Below, in pieces: positions 6,905 through 16,339 of a DNA stretch of 64,000 nt. The stretch lies in assembly GCF_011766325.1 (NCBI RefSeq), contig NZ_BLLG01000019.1, positions 1 to 64,000 of the forward strand, written 5' to 3'. Each line of letters opens with the position of its first letter. The stretch's first letter is position 1. The translations under genes and the position numbers were made by a program. The stretch comes from Streptomyces pacificus. Lineage in GTDB: Bacteria > Actinomycetota > Actinomycetes > Streptomycetales > Streptomycetaceae. The notes beneath the pieces were generated by a model, which was given only the letters and a program-made list of their open reading frames with translations, had not been told where the DNA came from and did no database searches.

Positions 6905-8620
6905 TCAGCCGGTGAACTTCACATCGGTGATCGCCTGCTTGTAGCCGGCGCTGCTGAAGGTGGTGTCGTGCGACACATAGGGCATCGCGGTCATCCACAG
7001 CAGCACATACCGGCTCTTCACCGGTTCCTTCGCAGTGAGCTTCAGCGAGGTCGCATTGGTCTGACCGTCCGCGATCTTCTTCATGGAATCGACCGAACCG
7101 GACGGTGACAGGGAGTCCGCCGCATACAGTGCGATCTTGGTGTAGTCGCCTCCGTAGCGGAGCGCTATCGTCGCCGATGTCACCTCCTTCTCCGCGCCGA
7201 GATCGTAGACGATTCCCACGCCCTTTTTGATCTGCGGATGCAGGTCGGGCCCGTCTCGGTAGCTGTTGGTGCGCCAGAAGGAGCCTGAGTCGCCGTCGTG
7301 GGTGTTGCCGGCGTCTTCTGCGTTCTGAGCGGTGCCGTCCGGCGCGAACTCCCTGGCGTGCTGGACGGCCAGCGGCACCGGTGTCTCCGGCTTGTCGTCC
7401 TGCTTCTCGTCCGTGGTCCGGCTGTTCCCTGGTTCGTCGCTCGTCCGGCCGCGGTCCAGCAGCTTGTCGGCGATCTGCCAGCTGCCGAGCCCCAGAGCGG
7501 CGATGAGCAGGGCGGACACCGTCCACTTCAGGAGCTTGCCGGTGCGGCTTGCCAGGGGTGCCGGCGGCATCGCCACCGTGGCGGTCGTACGGGTCGGCGT
7601 CCGGCCGTAGGTGCCCTGCTGGTAAGTGGTGCGCTGGTACTCCGGCGGGGCGGTGAAGGCGGGCTCCGGAGGGCGGATGCGGGGCATGGCCGCCACCGCC
7701 TTGGCGAGCTCGTCCGGGGTGGTGAGGGGGAGTTCCTGCCGCGACGCAGTGGCCCCGTCGTTGACCAGCGCCCGCATGGCGAGTTCGGACAGACCGCGGT
7801 GGACGCCGGCGCGCACCTGGTCGGGGGCGATCAGGCCGACGCCCTTGGGCAGCCCCGAGAGACCGTAGGCATCGCTCTCGTAGGGCCATCGCTGGGTCAG
7901 CGCCGCGTACAGCAGAGCGCCGATCGCCTCGGTGTCCGTGCGCTGGGGGCGGTCGGCGCTGATGCCCCGCAGCGCGGCGTTCACGGCGAGGCCGCGGATC
8001 CGGTACTGCCCCGTGGAGCTGCGGAGTACGGCCCCGGGAGTGAGCCTCAGATGAGCAAGGCCCTCCCGATGGGCCGCCGCCATGGCCTGGGAGAGCTGGC
8101 CGACCAACTGGTAGGCGTCATGGGCCTCCATCGGCCCTTCGGCGAGCAGTGCCGTGAGCTCGGTGGCATCGGGCAGCCACTCGTGGACGACGTAGACGAG
8201 GTCGTCTTCCTCGACGGCGTCCAGCACCTGAACGAAACGTGGGTCGCCGAGCAGTGCCGCGGAGCGGGCCGCGGCCAGCACGGATCGCGTCCGGGGATGG
8301 TCCGCCGGCAGGATGTGCACCCCGACGGCCCGCCGCAGCTTCTCGTCGACGGCCCGCCAGCTGCTGAATCCGTCCAGACGGGTGACGCACTCCTCGAGCC
8401 GGTAGCGTCCGGCGAGCGTATGGCCGCTGTGGAGTTCGGGCGCGGTGCCGACGGGCCGCTCACGGTTGTTCCGCTCGCCGCCTCCGTCGTGAGCGTCCCT
8501 CTCGGCCATCTCGTCGGCTTGCGCCTCCCCGTCGGTCGCGGCCTTGTCCGCCTGGGCGGCCAGCGGGTCGTCACCGCTGTTGTCGGCCACGTCGACGGCA
8601 GCCGTGCTACGTTCCGCCAC
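6905..8620 (-). CDS. Membrane pseudokinase with C-terminal discoidin-like domain
   Basis: A 571-aa protein with a charged N-terminus, a serine/threonine-kinase-like domain at about 75-330, one membrane segment (WTVSALLIAALGLGSW, about residue 375) and an extracellular domain resembling F5/8-type discoidin folds. The kinase fold lacks the catalytic residues: VGVHIL stands where the ATP-binding lysine belongs, HLRLTPGAV replaces HRDLKPxN, and no DFG is seen. It is therefore a pseudokinase. In mycobacteria a similar pseudokinase region is fused to MurJ (MviN); here it is the separate gene next to murJ. GTG 8620 follows a ggaggcaggg site; an ATG 60 bases earlier is possible. Confidence 0.8.
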   Translation of the reverse strand: MAERSTAAVDVADNSGDDPLAAQADKAATDGEAQADEMAERDAHDGGGERNNRERPVGTAPELHSGHTLAGRYRLEECVTRLDGFSSWRAVDEKLRRAVGVHILPADHPRTRSVLAAARSAALLGDPRFVQVLDAVEEDDLVYVVHEWLPDATELTALLAEGPMEAHDAYQLVGQLSQAMAAAHREGLAHLRLTPGAVLRSSTGQYRIRGLAVNAALRGISADRPQRTDTEAIGALLYAALTQRWPYESDAYGLSGLPKGVGLIAPDQVRAGVHRGLSELAMRALVNDGATASRQELPLTTPDELAKAVAAMPRIRPPEPAFTAPPEYQRTTYQQGTYGRTPTRTTATVAMPPAPLASRTGKLLKWTVSALLIAALGLGSWQIADKLLDRGRTSDEPGNSRTTDEKQDDKPETPVPLAVQHAREFAPDGTAQNAEDAGNTHDGDSGSFWRTNSYRDGPDLHPQIKKGVGIVYDLGAEKEVTSATIALRYGGDYTKIALYAADSLSPSGSVDSMKKIADGQTNATSLKLTAKEPVKSRYVLLWMTAMPYVSHDTTFSSAGYKQAITDVKFTG

Positions 8621-8740
8621 CGTCGTTCCCTGCCTCCCCATCCGTTGAGCCATATCCCACAGCCATGCCAATTGTGCCCACAGTCCGCTGCTATGCACGA
8701 CACGCGGTGGCGGACGATGGTTGTGCTCGGCCCGCTGGTG

Positions 8741-10948
8741 CTATCGGCCGAGTCGGCCGCGCACCATCCCGACCAGGGTGTTGAGTTCCTGGATCCTCAT
8801 CCTTCTGGCCGCCACGAAGAAGACTCCGAGGAGCATCGCACCGCCCGCGACGAGTGCGACGAGCGATCCGAATGCGTCCTCGCCCAGGGAGCCCAGCACG
8901 AAGTAGGCCACGGCACCGGATGCCGCGGCCGCCGGTACGGAGGCCAGGCACAGCCGCGCATAGGTCCGCACCACGCTGGTGCCGTCGAGGTCGCCGCCCA
9001 GCCTTCTCCGCAGCCGCCGCCACGCGACCCCGACGCCGACGGCGTAGGCGAGACCGTAGGAGCCGGCCATGCCGACGACGGCCCACTCGGCCGGAAGGAG
9101 CAGGTAGCAGGTGGCCGATGCGGCGGCATTGACCGTGGCGACGATGACGGTGTTGTAGAAGGGCGTCCGGGTGTCCTCATAGGCGTAGAAACCGCGGAGG
9201 ACGACGTATTGCACCGAGTAGGGGATAAGGCCGAGACCGAATGCCATCAGGATGAAGCCCATGGACCGTGCCGCCTCGGTGCCCGCCGACGCGTACAGCA
9301 GGGTGCACATGGGGACGCCGAGCGCCAGGAAGGAGAAGGCGACGGGGACGATGGCGACCGCCGAGTTGCGAAGTCCCTGGGAGATGTCGTCGCGCACCGC
9401 GCCGGCGTCGTCGTCGTGAGCGGCCCGGGAGATCCTCGGCAGTAGAGCGGCCATCACGGACACCGTGATGATCGCCTGGGGCATGGCCCAGATCAGCTGC
9501 GCGTTGGTGTAGGCGAGGAAGCCGGCTCCGTCCTTGTCCGAGGCCGCACCGGCGGCGGTGGAGAGCTGGGTGACCACGAGCACACCGGCCTGGTTGGCGA
9601 GCACGAACAGCACGGTCCACTTGGCCAGCCTGAAGGTCTTTCCGAGGCCCTGACCCTTCCAGTCGAAGCGGGGGCGGAAGCGGAAGCCCGTCTCGCGGAG
9701 GTACGGGATCATCGCGAGCGCCTGTACGACCAGGCCGAGCAGGGTGCCGACCGCGAGCAGCCGCACGCCCTCCGGCGGGATCGTCTCAACGCTCATCCGG
9801 GACTCGGAGAAGCTGCCGTAGACCCAGATGAACATTCCGAAGGTGAAGATGATGACGATGTTGTTGAGGACAGGCGTCCACATCATCGCGCCGAACCTGC
9901 CACGGGCGTTGAGGATCTGCCCCATGACCACGTGCACACCCATGAAGAAGATCGTGGGCAGGCAGAAGCGGGCGAAGGTGACGGCGACACTGTTCGCCGG
10001 CGGCTCTCCGGCGATCGTCGGCGACAAGGCCTTGATCAGCAGCGGGGCCGCGAACACGGCGATCAGGACGATCGCGCCGAGAGCGACCATGACGAGGGTC
10101 AGCAGCCGGTTGGCGTATGCCTCGCCGCCGTCCTCGTCGTTCTTCATCGAGCGGACGAGTTGGGGGACGAACACCGAGTTCAGCCCGCCACCCACCGTGA
10201 GGATGTAGATCATCGTCGGCAGCGTCAGGGCGATGGTGTAGGCGTCACCGAGCACCGCGGCGCCGAGAGCGGCAGTGATCACCAGGCTGCGGACGAAGCC
10301 GGTGACGCGGGACACCATGGTTCCGGCGGCCATCACGGCGCTGGACTTCAGCACCCCCGAGGCCCGTCCACCACTCCCCTTGGGGGGCACGGGAGCGGGC
10401 ACCGGCTTCGGCTCCGGTTCCGGCACCGCCATGGGGCGCCCGCCGGCCTGCTGGTCCCGGTAGAGGTGGGCGAACGCGTCATGCTCCGGTGCGGCCTCGC
10501 CGGCCCTGGTCACCAAGTCGTCGACGCCGGTGAACTGCACGGTCCGGGCATCGTCCCCGTAGGGCAGTCGGCGCGATGGGCCATCCGGTTCCGGCGGCGG
10601 GGTCTGGGCCCAGATCCGGGGGTCCGGCGCGGGCTGCCGAGCGGACGGCTGCCGGTACAGCGGCTGCACCTGCTGGAAGCTGCCGGGGGGTGGTGGGGGG
10701 TGCGCGGCGCGGTCGTAGAGCGCCTCCGCCACGGGGTCCTGGGCGGAGAGGTCCCGGGCACGATACGGGTCGTGCTGGTACGCATCCTGGATGTACGGGT
10801 CGTCGGCAGCTTCGCCGGCCTGCGGCGGCACCTGGGCCGCTGACGGCTGCTCCGCCTGCCGAGGGCCGTGCGGAGGGTACGGAGCGCCCGAGGGAGGCGC
10901 GGTGCCGTCCGCGCCCTGCCCGCGGTCACCGTCGTACGGCGCGTTCAT
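8741..10948 (-). CDS. murJ: Lipid II flippase MurJ (MviN) with long disordered N-terminus
   Basis: MurJ moves lipid II across the membrane for peptidoglycan synthesis. The 735-aa protein has a proline/glutamine-rich N-terminal extension of about 200 residues. The MviN core of 14 hydrophobic segments then begins near ASGVLKSSAVMAAGTMVSRVTGFVRSLV and includes GGGLNSVFVPQ and LRGFYAYEDTRTPFY. The core is about 500 residues, the usual size. The ATG at 10948 is preceded by a purine-rich ggtggggtaacc. It lies upstream of the pseudokinase, sigM and anti-sigma genes on the same strand, suggesting one envelope-related transcription unit. Confidence 0.93.
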   Translation of the reverse strand: MNAPYDGDRGQGADGTAPPSGAPYPPHGPRQAEQPSAAQVPPQAGEAADDPYIQDAYQHDPYRARDLSAQDPVAEALYDRAAHPPPPPGSFQQVQPLYRQPSARQPAPDPRIWAQTPPPEPDGPSRRLPYGDDARTVQFTGVDDLVTRAGEAAPEHDAFAHLYRDQQAGGRPMAVPEPEPKPVPAPVPPKGSGGRASGVLKSSAVMAAGTMVSRVTGFVRSLVITAALGAAVLGDAYTIALTLPTMIYILTVGGGLNSVFVPQLVRSMKNDEDGGEAYANRLLTLVMVALGAIVLIAVFAAPLLIKALSPTIAGEPPANSVAVTFARFCLPTIFFMGVHVVMGQILNARGRFGAMMWTPVLNNIVIIFTFGMFIWVYGSFSESRMSVETIPPEGVRLLAVGTLLGLVVQALAMIPYLRETGFRFRPRFDWKGQGLGKTFRLAKWTVLFVLANQAGVLVVTQLSTAAGAASDKDGAGFLAYTNAQLIWAMPQAIITVSVMAALLPRISRAAHDDDAGAVRDDISQGLRNSAVAIVPVAFSFLALGVPMCTLLYASAGTEAARSMGFILMAFGLGLIPYSVQYVVLRGFYAYEDTRTPFYNTVIVATVNAAASATCYLLLPAEWAVVGMAGSYGLAYAVGVGVAWRRLRRRLGGDLDGTSVVRTYARLCLASVPAAAASGAVAYFVLGSLGEDAFGSLVALVAGGAMLLGVFFVAARRMRIQELNTLVGMVRGRLGR

Positions 10949-10991
10949 GGTTACCCCACCTCATCGTCCGGCCCGCCGGCCATGACATCGC

Positions 10992-13307
10992 TCAACGGTC
11001 CACCTTCTCACCCGCACCCGACGCGTCGGCGCTTTCCGGTGCGGTGTCCGGTGTCGGGTCACTCGGCTGCTCCGAGGCGTCGGATACCGCACGCTCGTGG
11101 GTCTCGTCAGTGGCGCCGTCCGCGGCGGCAGCATCCCGGGCCGCCGCCCGCTTGCGCTGGCTGTACATCCTGACGCCGGCCAGAACCAGCAGGAGCACAC
11201 CGCCGGCGATGACGAGCATCACGGTAGGAGTGATCTCGGAAGCCTTGACCGTGAAGGTCATCGGCCCGCCGTAGAGCTTGCCGTCCTCGGTGTACAGCTG
11301 GGCCGTGACCCGCACCGGACCGTTCGCGTTGGCGTCCGCCGCGAATTTCACCGACTGGCTGTGCCCACCGTCGATCGTGATGGGCTGCTCGGCGACCACG
11401 TTGCCGTCATCGAGCCTCAGCCGGGTCGGATTGGAGGACTTCAGCCGCAGGACGAGGTTCTCGACGCCCTGAACCAGCTTGTTCTGCACCGTCACGGGGA
11501 TGGTGGCGCTGCGCCCGGACAGGGTGAGCGCCGATTTCTGGATCAGCCGCACCTCGGTGGTGAGGTCCTTCAGATGGCTGTGCACACCGTCGCGGTACTG
11601 GGAAGCGACGCCCGCCCTGCCGCGCCAGGAGGTGGACATCTGCCGGTTGATCGCGTTGCCGAACGGCGTCACGACCCGGTCGGGGGAGGTGAGGATGACC
11701 TTGAAGTTGTCCAGGGTCTCCTGTGTGTTCTTGATGTCCTGGAAGGTCTGCACGGGAAGCTCGAGGGCCCTGAGGTCCTTCGGGTACTGCGATGCGGACG
11801 GTACCCGGGTCGTGGCATCCGGGTCGGGCGTTGCCTCCGAGGCCCCGATCAGGTCAATGGGCTGTGTCCAGCGCTCGTCGGCCAGTCCCTCAAGCGCCTT
11901 GGCCATGGTCTGTGCCTGGCCTGCCGTGGGCATCCGCTGGGGGGCGACCACGATGCTGCGCTGGGCGTTCGGTGCCTGCTGAGTGAGGGCCAGCGACTGG
12001 GCCAGGAACTGCTGGATCGCGCTGGTGGAGGCACCGGCCGTGCTCAGGTCCCCGGAGAAGGCCTTGGAGAGCCGTGCGTCCGCGACCACGGCTGTGGTTC
12101 CACCGCCGATGGGGCGGGCGGCCGAAGGCGTGTACGAGACGGATCCGGTCTCCCGGAGGCTGTCGCTGCGGGCGATGATGTTGTGGGCGCCGGCCGAGGT
12201 GGCGACATCGACGATCGAGTGATCGATGGCGCCCTCCACGGGCCAGGCGAAGTCCGTCGACGGTGTCACGTGGAGGATGGTCTCCACCGTCGTTTCGGCA
12301 ACCGCCGTGGCCGGCTGCAGATGACCCAGCGAGCCGGACACGTCCTTGCCCCGGTGGGCGAGGGACGCCAGGTCCGGGTCCGCGAAGGGGAGGGCGACGA
12401 CCGGGCCGTTCTGCACCGCCTTCTCGAGGGAGTCGAGCCATCGCTTGGCCACGGCCTGGTTGCGCCCGGGGACCGTGTCCCCCGACTCCGTTCTGACTTC
12501 GTAGCTCCTGGTCATCGCATCGACGGTGGCGAGCAGATCCGGGTCGACGACCCAGGTGATGGGGAGTCTGCTGCCGAGTGACACGAGCTGTTCCAGCCGA
12601 CCCCCGGTCGCGAGTTCCGTGGCGAGTGCGTCGTTCTCGAAGACCGGGGTCTGCTGCTCGTCTGAGCCGGTCTCCGCCGACAGACGGCTGGTGGACACCA
12701 GCGGCCAGAGGAAGGCGACCTGGGTCTTCTTGCCCGCGGATTCCGGTTCCCAGGGGAGGAAGGTGCGCTCGATGCCGAGTACCTGGTCGTGGGTGCCCCC
12801 GGCAGTCCGGCCGGAGAGGGACACACCGAGCTGGTAGACGCCCGGCTTGCCGAGATCCAGTGTGCCGACCGGGACGGTCAGGGTGAAGTCCTCGCTGATC
12901 CCGGTGGCCAGCCGGTCTATCGTGACGCGGTAGGGGTCGCCGAGTGCCTTTGCGTCGGAGCCCGCGGTGTATCCGGTGGCTTTCGCTACCTCGTCGATGT
13001 GAGGCCGGCCCGAGAGGCGCGGTCCGACGCGCAGGTCGACCTCCGCGTCCGTGACGGTGTCCTTGCCCTTGTTGATGACGGTGCCCGAGATGGTGAGCGT
13101 GTCGCCCTTCACCGGCGCGCTGGGGGAGAGGCTGTTCAGCGCGATATCGACGGTGTCGGAACCGTCCAGGGCCTCCGCGGGGGGAGCCGTCGGCAGCCAC
13201 AGCATGCCCGCGAGCAGCAGGGCACCCATGAGGAGTGCGGCTGCGCGCCGCACCCGCCAGCGGGCAGGAGAGGGAGCCGTCCCCTGGAAGTGTGCCGCCT
13301 CGGCCAC
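10992..13307 (-). CDS. Large secreted/membrane protein, DUF6049-like
   Basis: A 771-aa protein with an N-terminal signal or membrane segment (RRAAALLMGALLLAGMLWLP), a long extracytoplasmic region with beta-rich CARDB-like repeats, and a C-terminal membrane helix (VMLVIAGGVLLLVLAGVRMY) ahead of a charged cytoplasmic tail. Function unknown. It resembles the DUF6049 proteins found beside murJ in actinomycetes. The frame stays open upstream to 13835 across the divergent cca gene. I chose the GTG at 13307, which has gaggga ten bases before it and places the signal segment near the N-terminus. Forty-three bases separate it from murJ, so they are probably co-transcribed. Confidence 0.75.
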   Translation of the reverse strand: MAEAAHFQGTAPSPARWRVRRAAALLMGALLLAGMLWLPTAPPAEALDGSDTVDIALNSLSPSAPVKGDTLTISGTVINKGKDTVTDAEVDLRVGPRLSGRPHIDEVAKATGYTAGSDAKALGDPYRVTIDRLATGISEDFTLTVPVGTLDLGKPGVYQLGVSLSGRTAGGTHDQVLGIERTFLPWEPESAGKKTQVAFLWPLVSTSRLSAETGSDEQQTPVFENDALATELATGGRLEQLVSLGSRLPITWVVDPDLLATVDAMTRSYEVRTESGDTVPGRNQAVAKRWLDSLEKAVQNGPVVALPFADPDLASLAHRGKDVSGSLGHLQPATAVAETTVETILHVTPSTDFAWPVEGAIDHSIVDVATSAGAHNIIARSDSLRETGSVSYTPSAARPIGGGTTAVVADARLSKAFSGDLSTAGASTSAIQQFLAQSLALTQQAPNAQRSIVVAPQRMPTAGQAQTMAKALEGLADERWTQPIDLIGASEATPDPDATTRVPSASQYPKDLRALELPVQTFQDIKNTQETLDNFKVILTSPDRVVTPFGNAINRQMSTSWRGRAGVASQYRDGVHSHLKDLTTEVRLIQKSALTLSGRSATIPVTVQNKLVQGVENLVLRLKSSNPTRLRLDDGNVVAEQPITIDGGHSQSVKFAADANANGPVRVTAQLYTEDGKLYGGPMTFTVKASEITPTVMLVIAGGVLLLVLAGVRMYSQRKRAAARDAAAADGATDETHERAVSDASEQPSDPTPDTAPESADASGAGEKVDR

Positions 13308-13491
13308 GCGCTCGTCCGTCCCTCGTCGTCTCTTGCCGTTCGCTGGGTGCGTCCACGCATGGTAACGAGGTGCGCTGTGACGAAGTGCTCGGGACTGCTC
13401 CACATGATCGGCAGGGAGAGCGGGGACGCGGTGCCCGGGAGCGGGAAACAGGGGAGCCGTGGGCCGGGCGGTGCACGTACCCTTTTCTGTT

Positions 13492-14958
13492 GTGCCGAAC
13501 GCCAACGAAGACAACCTCACCGAACTGAGCCAGGCGCAGCGCCGTCCCCTGAGCGAGCTGCTGCGCGTTTCCCCGGTCGCCGATGATCTCGCCTGCCGAT
13601 TCCAGGAGGCCGGATTCCGTCTGGCGCTGGTCGGTGGCTCCGTGCGGGACGCTTTGCTCGGCCGGCTCGGCAACGATCTCGACTTCACGACCGATGCCCG
13701 CCCAGCGGATGTTCTGAGGATCGTCCGCCCATGGGCGGACTCCGTATGGGATGTGGGCATCGCGTTCGGTACGGTCGGGTGCCAGAAGGACGGCCTGGTC
13801 GGGGAGAGTGTCCAGCGCTTCCAGATCGAGATCACGACCTACCGTTCCGAGGCGTACGACCGGACCTCACGGAAGCCGGACGTTTCCTACGGCGACTCTG
13901 TAGAGGAGGACCTGGTCCGTCGGGACTTCACGGTGAACGCGATGGCCGTCGCACTCCCGGAGAAGCATTTCATCGATCCCCATCAAGGAGTGCGGGATCT
14001 TGCCTCGCGGGTACTGCGCACCCCGGGGGCCCCGGAGGACTCGTTCTCCGATGATCCACTGCGTATGTTGCGAGCGGCCCGGTTCGCCGCGCAGCTGGAC
14101 TTCGACGTCGCACCCGAGGTTGTCACCGCGATGACGGAGATGGCCGATCGCATCGACATCGTGTCGGCCGAGCGGGTCCGTGATGAGTTCAACAAACTGA
14201 TTCTCGCCCCGAACCCCCGCAAGGGGCTGGCACTGCTCGTCGACACGGGGCTCGCAGGCCGCTTCCTCCCCGAACTTCCGGCGCTGCGGCTGGAGAGTGA
14301 CGAGCACCACCGGCACAAAGACGTGTACGAGCACTCGCTGATCGTGCTGGAACAGGCCATTGCGCTGGAGGAGGACGAGCCCGACCTCGTCCTGCGGCTC
14401 GCGGCGCTCCTCCACGACATCGGCAAGCCGAAGACCCGGCGCTTCGAACCGGACGGCCGTGTGTCTTTCCACCATCACGAAGTGGTGGGCGCCAAGATGA
14501 CCAAGAAGCGACTTGCGGCACTCAAGTACTCAAACGACCAGGTCAAAGACATTGCCCGGCTCGTGGAACTTCATCTGCGCTTCCATGGGTACGGCACCGG
14601 TGAGTGGACCGACTCGGCAGTGCGTCGTTATGTGAGGGACGCCGGGCCGCTGCTTGAGCGCCTGCACAAGCTGACCCGCTCCGATTGCACCACGCGCAAC
14701 AGGAAGAAGGCGAGCGCCCTGTCACGCACCTATGACGAGCTGGAGCAGCGCATCGCCCAGCTTCAGGAGCGGGAGCAGCTGGACGCGATCCGACCGGATC
14801 TGGACGGCAACCAGATCATGGAGGTCCTGGGGACCGGTCCTGGGCCCGTTGTCGGAGAGGCGTACGCCTTCCTGCTGGAGTTGCGACTCGAGAACGGGCC
14901 GATGGGCCGGGATGACGCGGTGGCGGCCCTGAAGGAATGGTGGGCCGCTCAGGGCTGA
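13492..14958 (+). CDS. cca: CCA tRNA nucleotidyltransferase
   Basis: Adds or repairs the 3' CCA end of tRNAs; 488 aa from GTG 13492 (VPNANEDN). The nucleotidyltransferase head has the GGSVRD motif followed by LGNDLDFTT with the metal-binding DxD. The RRDFTVNAMA segment comes next, and an HD domain follows (AALLHDIGKP, HHHEVVGA). This is the class II enzyme often called pcnB in Streptomyces annotations. The GTG is close behind a T/C-rich stretch, and no strong ribosome site is seen, so a leaderless transcript is possible. It diverges from the DUF6049-like gene and converges on an MFS gene across two parS hairpins. Confidence 0.93.
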   Translation: MPNANEDNLTELSQAQRRPLSELLRVSPVADDLACRFQEAGFRLALVGGSVRDALLGRLGNDLDFTTDARPADVLRIVRPWADSVWDVGIAFGTVGCQKDGLVGESVQRFQIEITTYRSEAYDRTSRKPDVSYGDSVEEDLVRRDFTVNAMAVALPEKHFIDPHQGVRDLASRVLRTPGAPEDSFSDDPLRMLRAARFAAQLDFDVAPEVVTAMTEMADRIDIVSAERVRDEFNKLILAPNPRKGLALLVDTGLAGRFLPELPALRLESDEHHRHKDVYEHSLIVLEQAIALEEDEPDLVLRLAALLHDIGKPKTRRFEPDGRVSFHHHEVVGAKMTKKRLAALKYSNDQVKDIARLVELHLRFHGYGTGEWTDSAVRRYVRDAGPLLERLHKLTRSDCTTRNRKKASALSRTYDELEQRIAQLQEREQLDAIRPDLDGNQIMEVLGTGPGPVVGEAYAFLLELRLENGPMGRDDAVAALKEWWAAQG

Positions 14959-14968
14959 TGGCGAAAAG

Positions 14969-14996
14969 GGGCATGTTTCACGTGAAACATGCCCCT
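14969..14996. terminator. 28-bp perfect palindrome built around a parS site
   Basis: Perfect inverted repeat with outer arms ggggcat and atgcccc enclosing the complete parS at 14975-14988. It starts 11 bases after the cca stop. In RNA it would form a long hairpin, preceded by aaaa and followed by ttgctt. It therefore looks like a terminator whose stem core is a ParB site. Confidence 0.75.
14975..14988. other. parS: parS site 5 (perfect, inside palindrome)
   Basis: Perfect GTTTCACGTGAAAC forming the centre of the 28-bp palindrome after cca. Confidence 0.93.
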
Positions 14997-15010
14997 TGCT
15001 TCGAGCGCGA

Positions 15011-15040
15011 CGGGTGATGTTCCACGTGAAACATCACCCG
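15011..15040. terminator. Second parS-centred hairpin, overlapping the MFS stop
   Basis: Near-perfect 30-bp inverted repeat with arms cgggtgat and atcacccg around a parS-like core. It contains the stop codon of the convergent MFS gene (15034-15036). With the hairpin at 14969 it makes a tandem pair serving both converging genes. Confidence 0.65.
15019..15032. other. parS: parS-like site (one mismatch)
   Basis: GTTCCACGTGAAAC, one base from the consensus, 30 bases from parS site 5. Reduced but real ParB affinity is plausible from such variants. Confidence 0.75.
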
Positions 15041-16317
15041 TCCCGTTTCACGGGCTCCCTCTCGATGCGGCGCCAGTGCAGGAGCGCCACGGCACTCAGT
15101 CCGTAGAGTGCTGCCAGCAGGGCGACCAGGGGGACGGATCGCCCGTCCGGCGGGAGCATCGCCGCGGTGACTCCGGCCGCGCCCACGAAGGAGACATTGA
15201 ACAGCATGTCGTAGAGGGAGAAGATCCGGCCCCGGAACCCGTCGTCAACGGCGGTCTGTACGACCGTATCGGTCACGATCTTGGATCCCTGGGTGACGAA
15301 CCCGAGGGCGAATGCCGCCGTGAGGACCGGAGCCGGAGCGAAGGTCAGTCCCAGAGCCGGTTCCAGAATGCTTCCGATGCCTGCGAGCAAGGCCATCCAT
15401 CCGTACCGGCCGACCCGGCCGACGGCCCAGGGTGTGACGGCCGCGGCGGCGAAGAAGCCGGCACCGGAGAGAGCCACGGCCAAGGCGAGGAGCCTCAGCC
15501 CCTCGGACTCCGTCGCGGACCAGGTGTAGCGGGAGAGCATGAGTACCATCACCGTCAGTGCGCCGTAGCAGAAGCGCAGCATGGTCATCGCGGCCAGTGC
15601 GCGAGCAGCGGAACGCCGTTCCGCCAGATGGCGCAGTCCGTCGAGGAGCCCGCGGGCGGTCGAGGCAAGGGCAGCGGCGAGACGCGGCGGCATCAACTCC
15701 GGATCCGGTCCGAGTAGCTCCCGGCTCATGCGAAGCGAGGCCAGCGCCGCGCAGAGATAGAGCGTTGCCCCGAGCAGCACGACAACCACGTCCGAGTCGG
15801 AAGCGGCGATGCGCACCGCGAAGGCAAGGCCGCCGCCGATGGTGGCGGCGATGGTACCCGCGGTCGGCGAGAGGGAGTTGGCCATCACCAGTCGCTGCTC
15901 GTCGACAACTCGCGGAAGCGCCGCTGAGAGCCCCGCCAGCACAAAGCGGTTGACCGCCGTGACGCAGAGTGCGGAAGCGTAGAAGAGCCAGTCGGGGACG
16001 GTCGCCAGCATCAGCATGGCCGTGCAGCCGGCCAGTACGGCTCGCGCCAGATTTCCGTAGAGAAAGACCTGCCGGCGCGGCCATCGGTCCAGGAGCACTC
16101 CGGCGAATGGGCCGATGAGGGAGTACGGCAGGAGCAGGACCGCCATCGCGGCCGCGATGGCGCCCGCGGTGGCCTGTCTCTCCGGGGAGAACACGATGTA
16201 CGTGGCGAGTGCCACCTGGTACACGCCGTCGGCCGACTGCGACAGCAGCCGCACGGTGAGCAGACGGCGGAAGTTCGCCAGGCGCAGGAGTACGCGCAGA
16301 TCACGCACGACAGGCAT
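15034..16317 (-). CDS. Major facilitator superfamily transporter
   Basis: A 427-aa integral membrane protein with about twelve hydrophobic segments. The MFS loop motif between segments 2 and 3 appears as GVLLDRWPRRQVF. The substrate is unknown; the overall look (PYSLIGPFAGVLLDRW) is that of drug-efflux-like MFS proteins (MFS_3 type). I took ATG 16317 (MPVVRDLRVLLRL); an in-frame ATG lies 45 bases upstream. Its stop lies inside a parS-centred hairpin. ino1 lies upstream on the same strand across a terminator, so this gene probably has its own promoter. Confidence 0.85.
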   Translation of the reverse strand: MPVVRDLRVLLRLANFRRLLTVRLLSQSADGVYQVALATYIVFSPERQATAGAIAAAMAVLLLPYSLIGPFAGVLLDRWPRRQVFLYGNLARAVLAGCTAMLMLATVPDWLFYASALCVTAVNRFVLAGLSAALPRVVDEQRLVMANSLSPTAGTIAATIGGGLAFAVRIAASDSDVVVVLLGATLYLCAALASLRMSRELLGPDPELMPPRLAAALASTARGLLDGLRHLAERRSAARALAAMTMLRFCYGALTVMVLMLSRYTWSATESEGLRLLALAVALSGAGFFAAAAVTPWAVGRVGRYGWMALLAGIGSILEPALGLTFAPAPVLTAAFALGFVTQGSKIVTDTVVQTAVDDGFRGRIFSLYDMLFNVSFVGAAGVTAAMLPPDGRSVPLVALLAALYGLSAVALLHWRRIEREPVKRDG

Positions 16318-16339
16318 GTGGGCAAGCGTCACATATGAA

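Noticed and set aside
6873..7889. N-terminal extension of the sigma factor in the same frame
   Set aside because: Overlaps the pseudokinase gene in another frame, reads as Arg/Pro-rich nonsense, and a good ribosome site precedes the TTG at 6872.
7298..9445. Plus-strand open frame of 715 codons
   Set aside because: Antisense to the pseudokinase and murJ; a product of G+C bias in the third position, with no family resemblance or ribosome site.
13308..13835. N-terminal extension of the DUF6049-like protein
   Set aside because: Lies antisense to cca and would bury the signal segment; GTG 13307 is a better start.
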